Part shown: piece after piece, positions 63,691-64,000 of the stretch
Layout: every line of letters starts with the position of its first letter
Position numbering within the stretch: the stretch's first letter is position 1
Assembly (NCBI RefSeq): GCF_010728155.1
Contig: NZ_AP022605.1
Location: forward strand, 1,612,001-1,676,000
Length of the DNA: 64,000 nt
Source: Mycolicibacterium doricum
GTDB taxonomy: Bacteria; Actinomycetota; Actinomycetes; Mycobacteriales; Mycobacteriaceae
Direction of reading: 5' to 3'
The notes under the pieces: generated by a model
Seen by the model: the letters and a program-made list of their open reading frames with translations, nothing else
Databases searched by the model: none
What the model was told of the DNA's origin: nothing
Program-made: the position numbers and the translations under genes

Positions 63691-64000
63691 CGGCCGCCTC
63701 CACTCTCTGCCGGTCCGCCGCAGCATCTCGAACGCAGAATCGGGCCCCCAACCGCCGGACTCATAGGGGTCGGGCTTGCCGTGGGACCCCCAGTAGTCCA
63801 GCGCCGGATCCAGGATCTTCCAGGACAGTTCGACTTCTTCGTTCACCGGGAACAACGACGGTTCGCCCAGCAGGACGTCGAGGATCAGCCGTTCGTAGGC
63901 CTCGGGCGACTCCTCGGCGAAGGCGGATCCGTAGGAGAAGTCCATGCTGACGTCGCGGACCTCCATCTGGTTGCCCGGGACCTTCGATCCGAACCGCAGC
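63688..64000 (-). CDS. zwf: Glucose-6-phosphate dehydrogenase, C-terminal part
   Basis: Only the last 103 codons are in the window; the gene continues beyond base 64000. The visible C-terminus reads LRFGSKVPGNQMEVRDVSMDF, followed by ESPEAYERLILDVLLGEPSL and YESGGWGPDSAFEMLRRTG, which is diagnostic for Zwf. It begins the zwf-opcA-pgl unit that produces NADPH. The stop is provided at the edge of the 33-bp repeats. Confidence 0.95.
   Translation of the reverse strand, partial: LRFGSKVPGNQMEVRDVSMDFSYGSAFAEESPEAYERLILDVLLGEPSLFPVNEEVELSWKILDPALDYWGSHGKPDPYESGGWGPDSAFEMLRRTGREWRRP

Noticed and set aside
63558..63764. N-terminal extension of OpcA with [11 protein letters not shown] repeats
   Set aside because: The frame is open only because the 33-bp repeat is a multiple of three; ATG 63557 matches the conserved OpcA start and the extension overlaps the zwf end.

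Overview
The window is a 64 kb piece of a high-GC actinobacterial chromosome, almost certainly from a fast-growing, non-tuberculous Mycobacterium (Mycolicibacterium-type). Evidence: gene order follows the mycobacterial core (rarA-alaS-ruvX-mltG-aroE-aroCKBQ-pepQ-efp-nusB; pyrR-pyrBC-carAB-pyrF-mihF-gmk-rpoZ-coaBC-metK-priA-fmt-rsmB-rpe-ribD; P55/lprG; ribE-ribBA-ribH; uvrC-rapZ-yvcK-whiA; gap-pgk-tpiA-secG; pgl-opcA-zwf). Mycobacterial signature proteins are present (MihF, LprG/P55, OpcA, an ATPase-less PriA), GTG starts are very frequent, and many genes have TANNNT boxes 6-8 nt before the start codon, as expected for leaderless transcripts.

Layout. 1-5.7 kb: 3' part of rarA, a minus-strand ABM-like protein, a YjbQ-family gene, alaS and ruvX. 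5.7-14.5 kb: mltG, then the shikimate genes aroE, aroC, aroK, aroB, aroQ with translational overlaps, then pepQ, efp and nusB. 14.5-16 kb: a minus-strand serine hydrolase. 16-24.8 kb: the pyrimidine operon (pyrR-pyrB-pyrC-membrane protein-carA-carB-pyrF), led by a PyrR-binding-loop sequence that runs into the pyrR ribosome-binding site. 24.9-26.7 kb: an IS200/IS605-family element with a frameshifted tnpA and an intact tnpB. 27-31 kb: mihF, gmk, rpoZ, coaBC, metK. 31-33.5 kb: a divergent esterase and a Tat-lipoprotein acetamidase-like protein sharing a palindromic operator candidate. 33.5-45.6 kb: priA, fmt, rsmB, rpe, ribD, the P55/lprG pair on the minus strand, and the riboflavin genes. 45.6-53 kb: GNAT, ggt, uvrC, rapZ, yvcK, whiA. 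53-60.5 kb: a solute-binding-like protein, gap-pgk-tpiA, secG, a small conserved protein and ppc. 60.5-61.4 kb: a mosaic of transposase remnants. 61.4-64 kb: the oxidative pentose phosphate genes pgl, opcA and zwf (partial) on the minus strand.

Functionally this is mostly housekeeping: chorismate synthesis, de novo pyrimidines, riboflavin, glycolysis with PEP carboxylase anaplerosis, NADPH generation, translation factors and DNA repair. No rRNA, tRNA or CRISPR array was found. The unusual content lies in small-scale structure. There are six or more short tandem repeats at gene boundaries (aroK/aroB, metK leader, upstream of fmt, a convergent junction at 45.6 kb, a duplication inside a 64-aa protein, and the zwf-opcA gap). 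A dispersed 17-bp motif sits at gene termini. The IS200/IS605 element has lost its transposase but kept TnpB.
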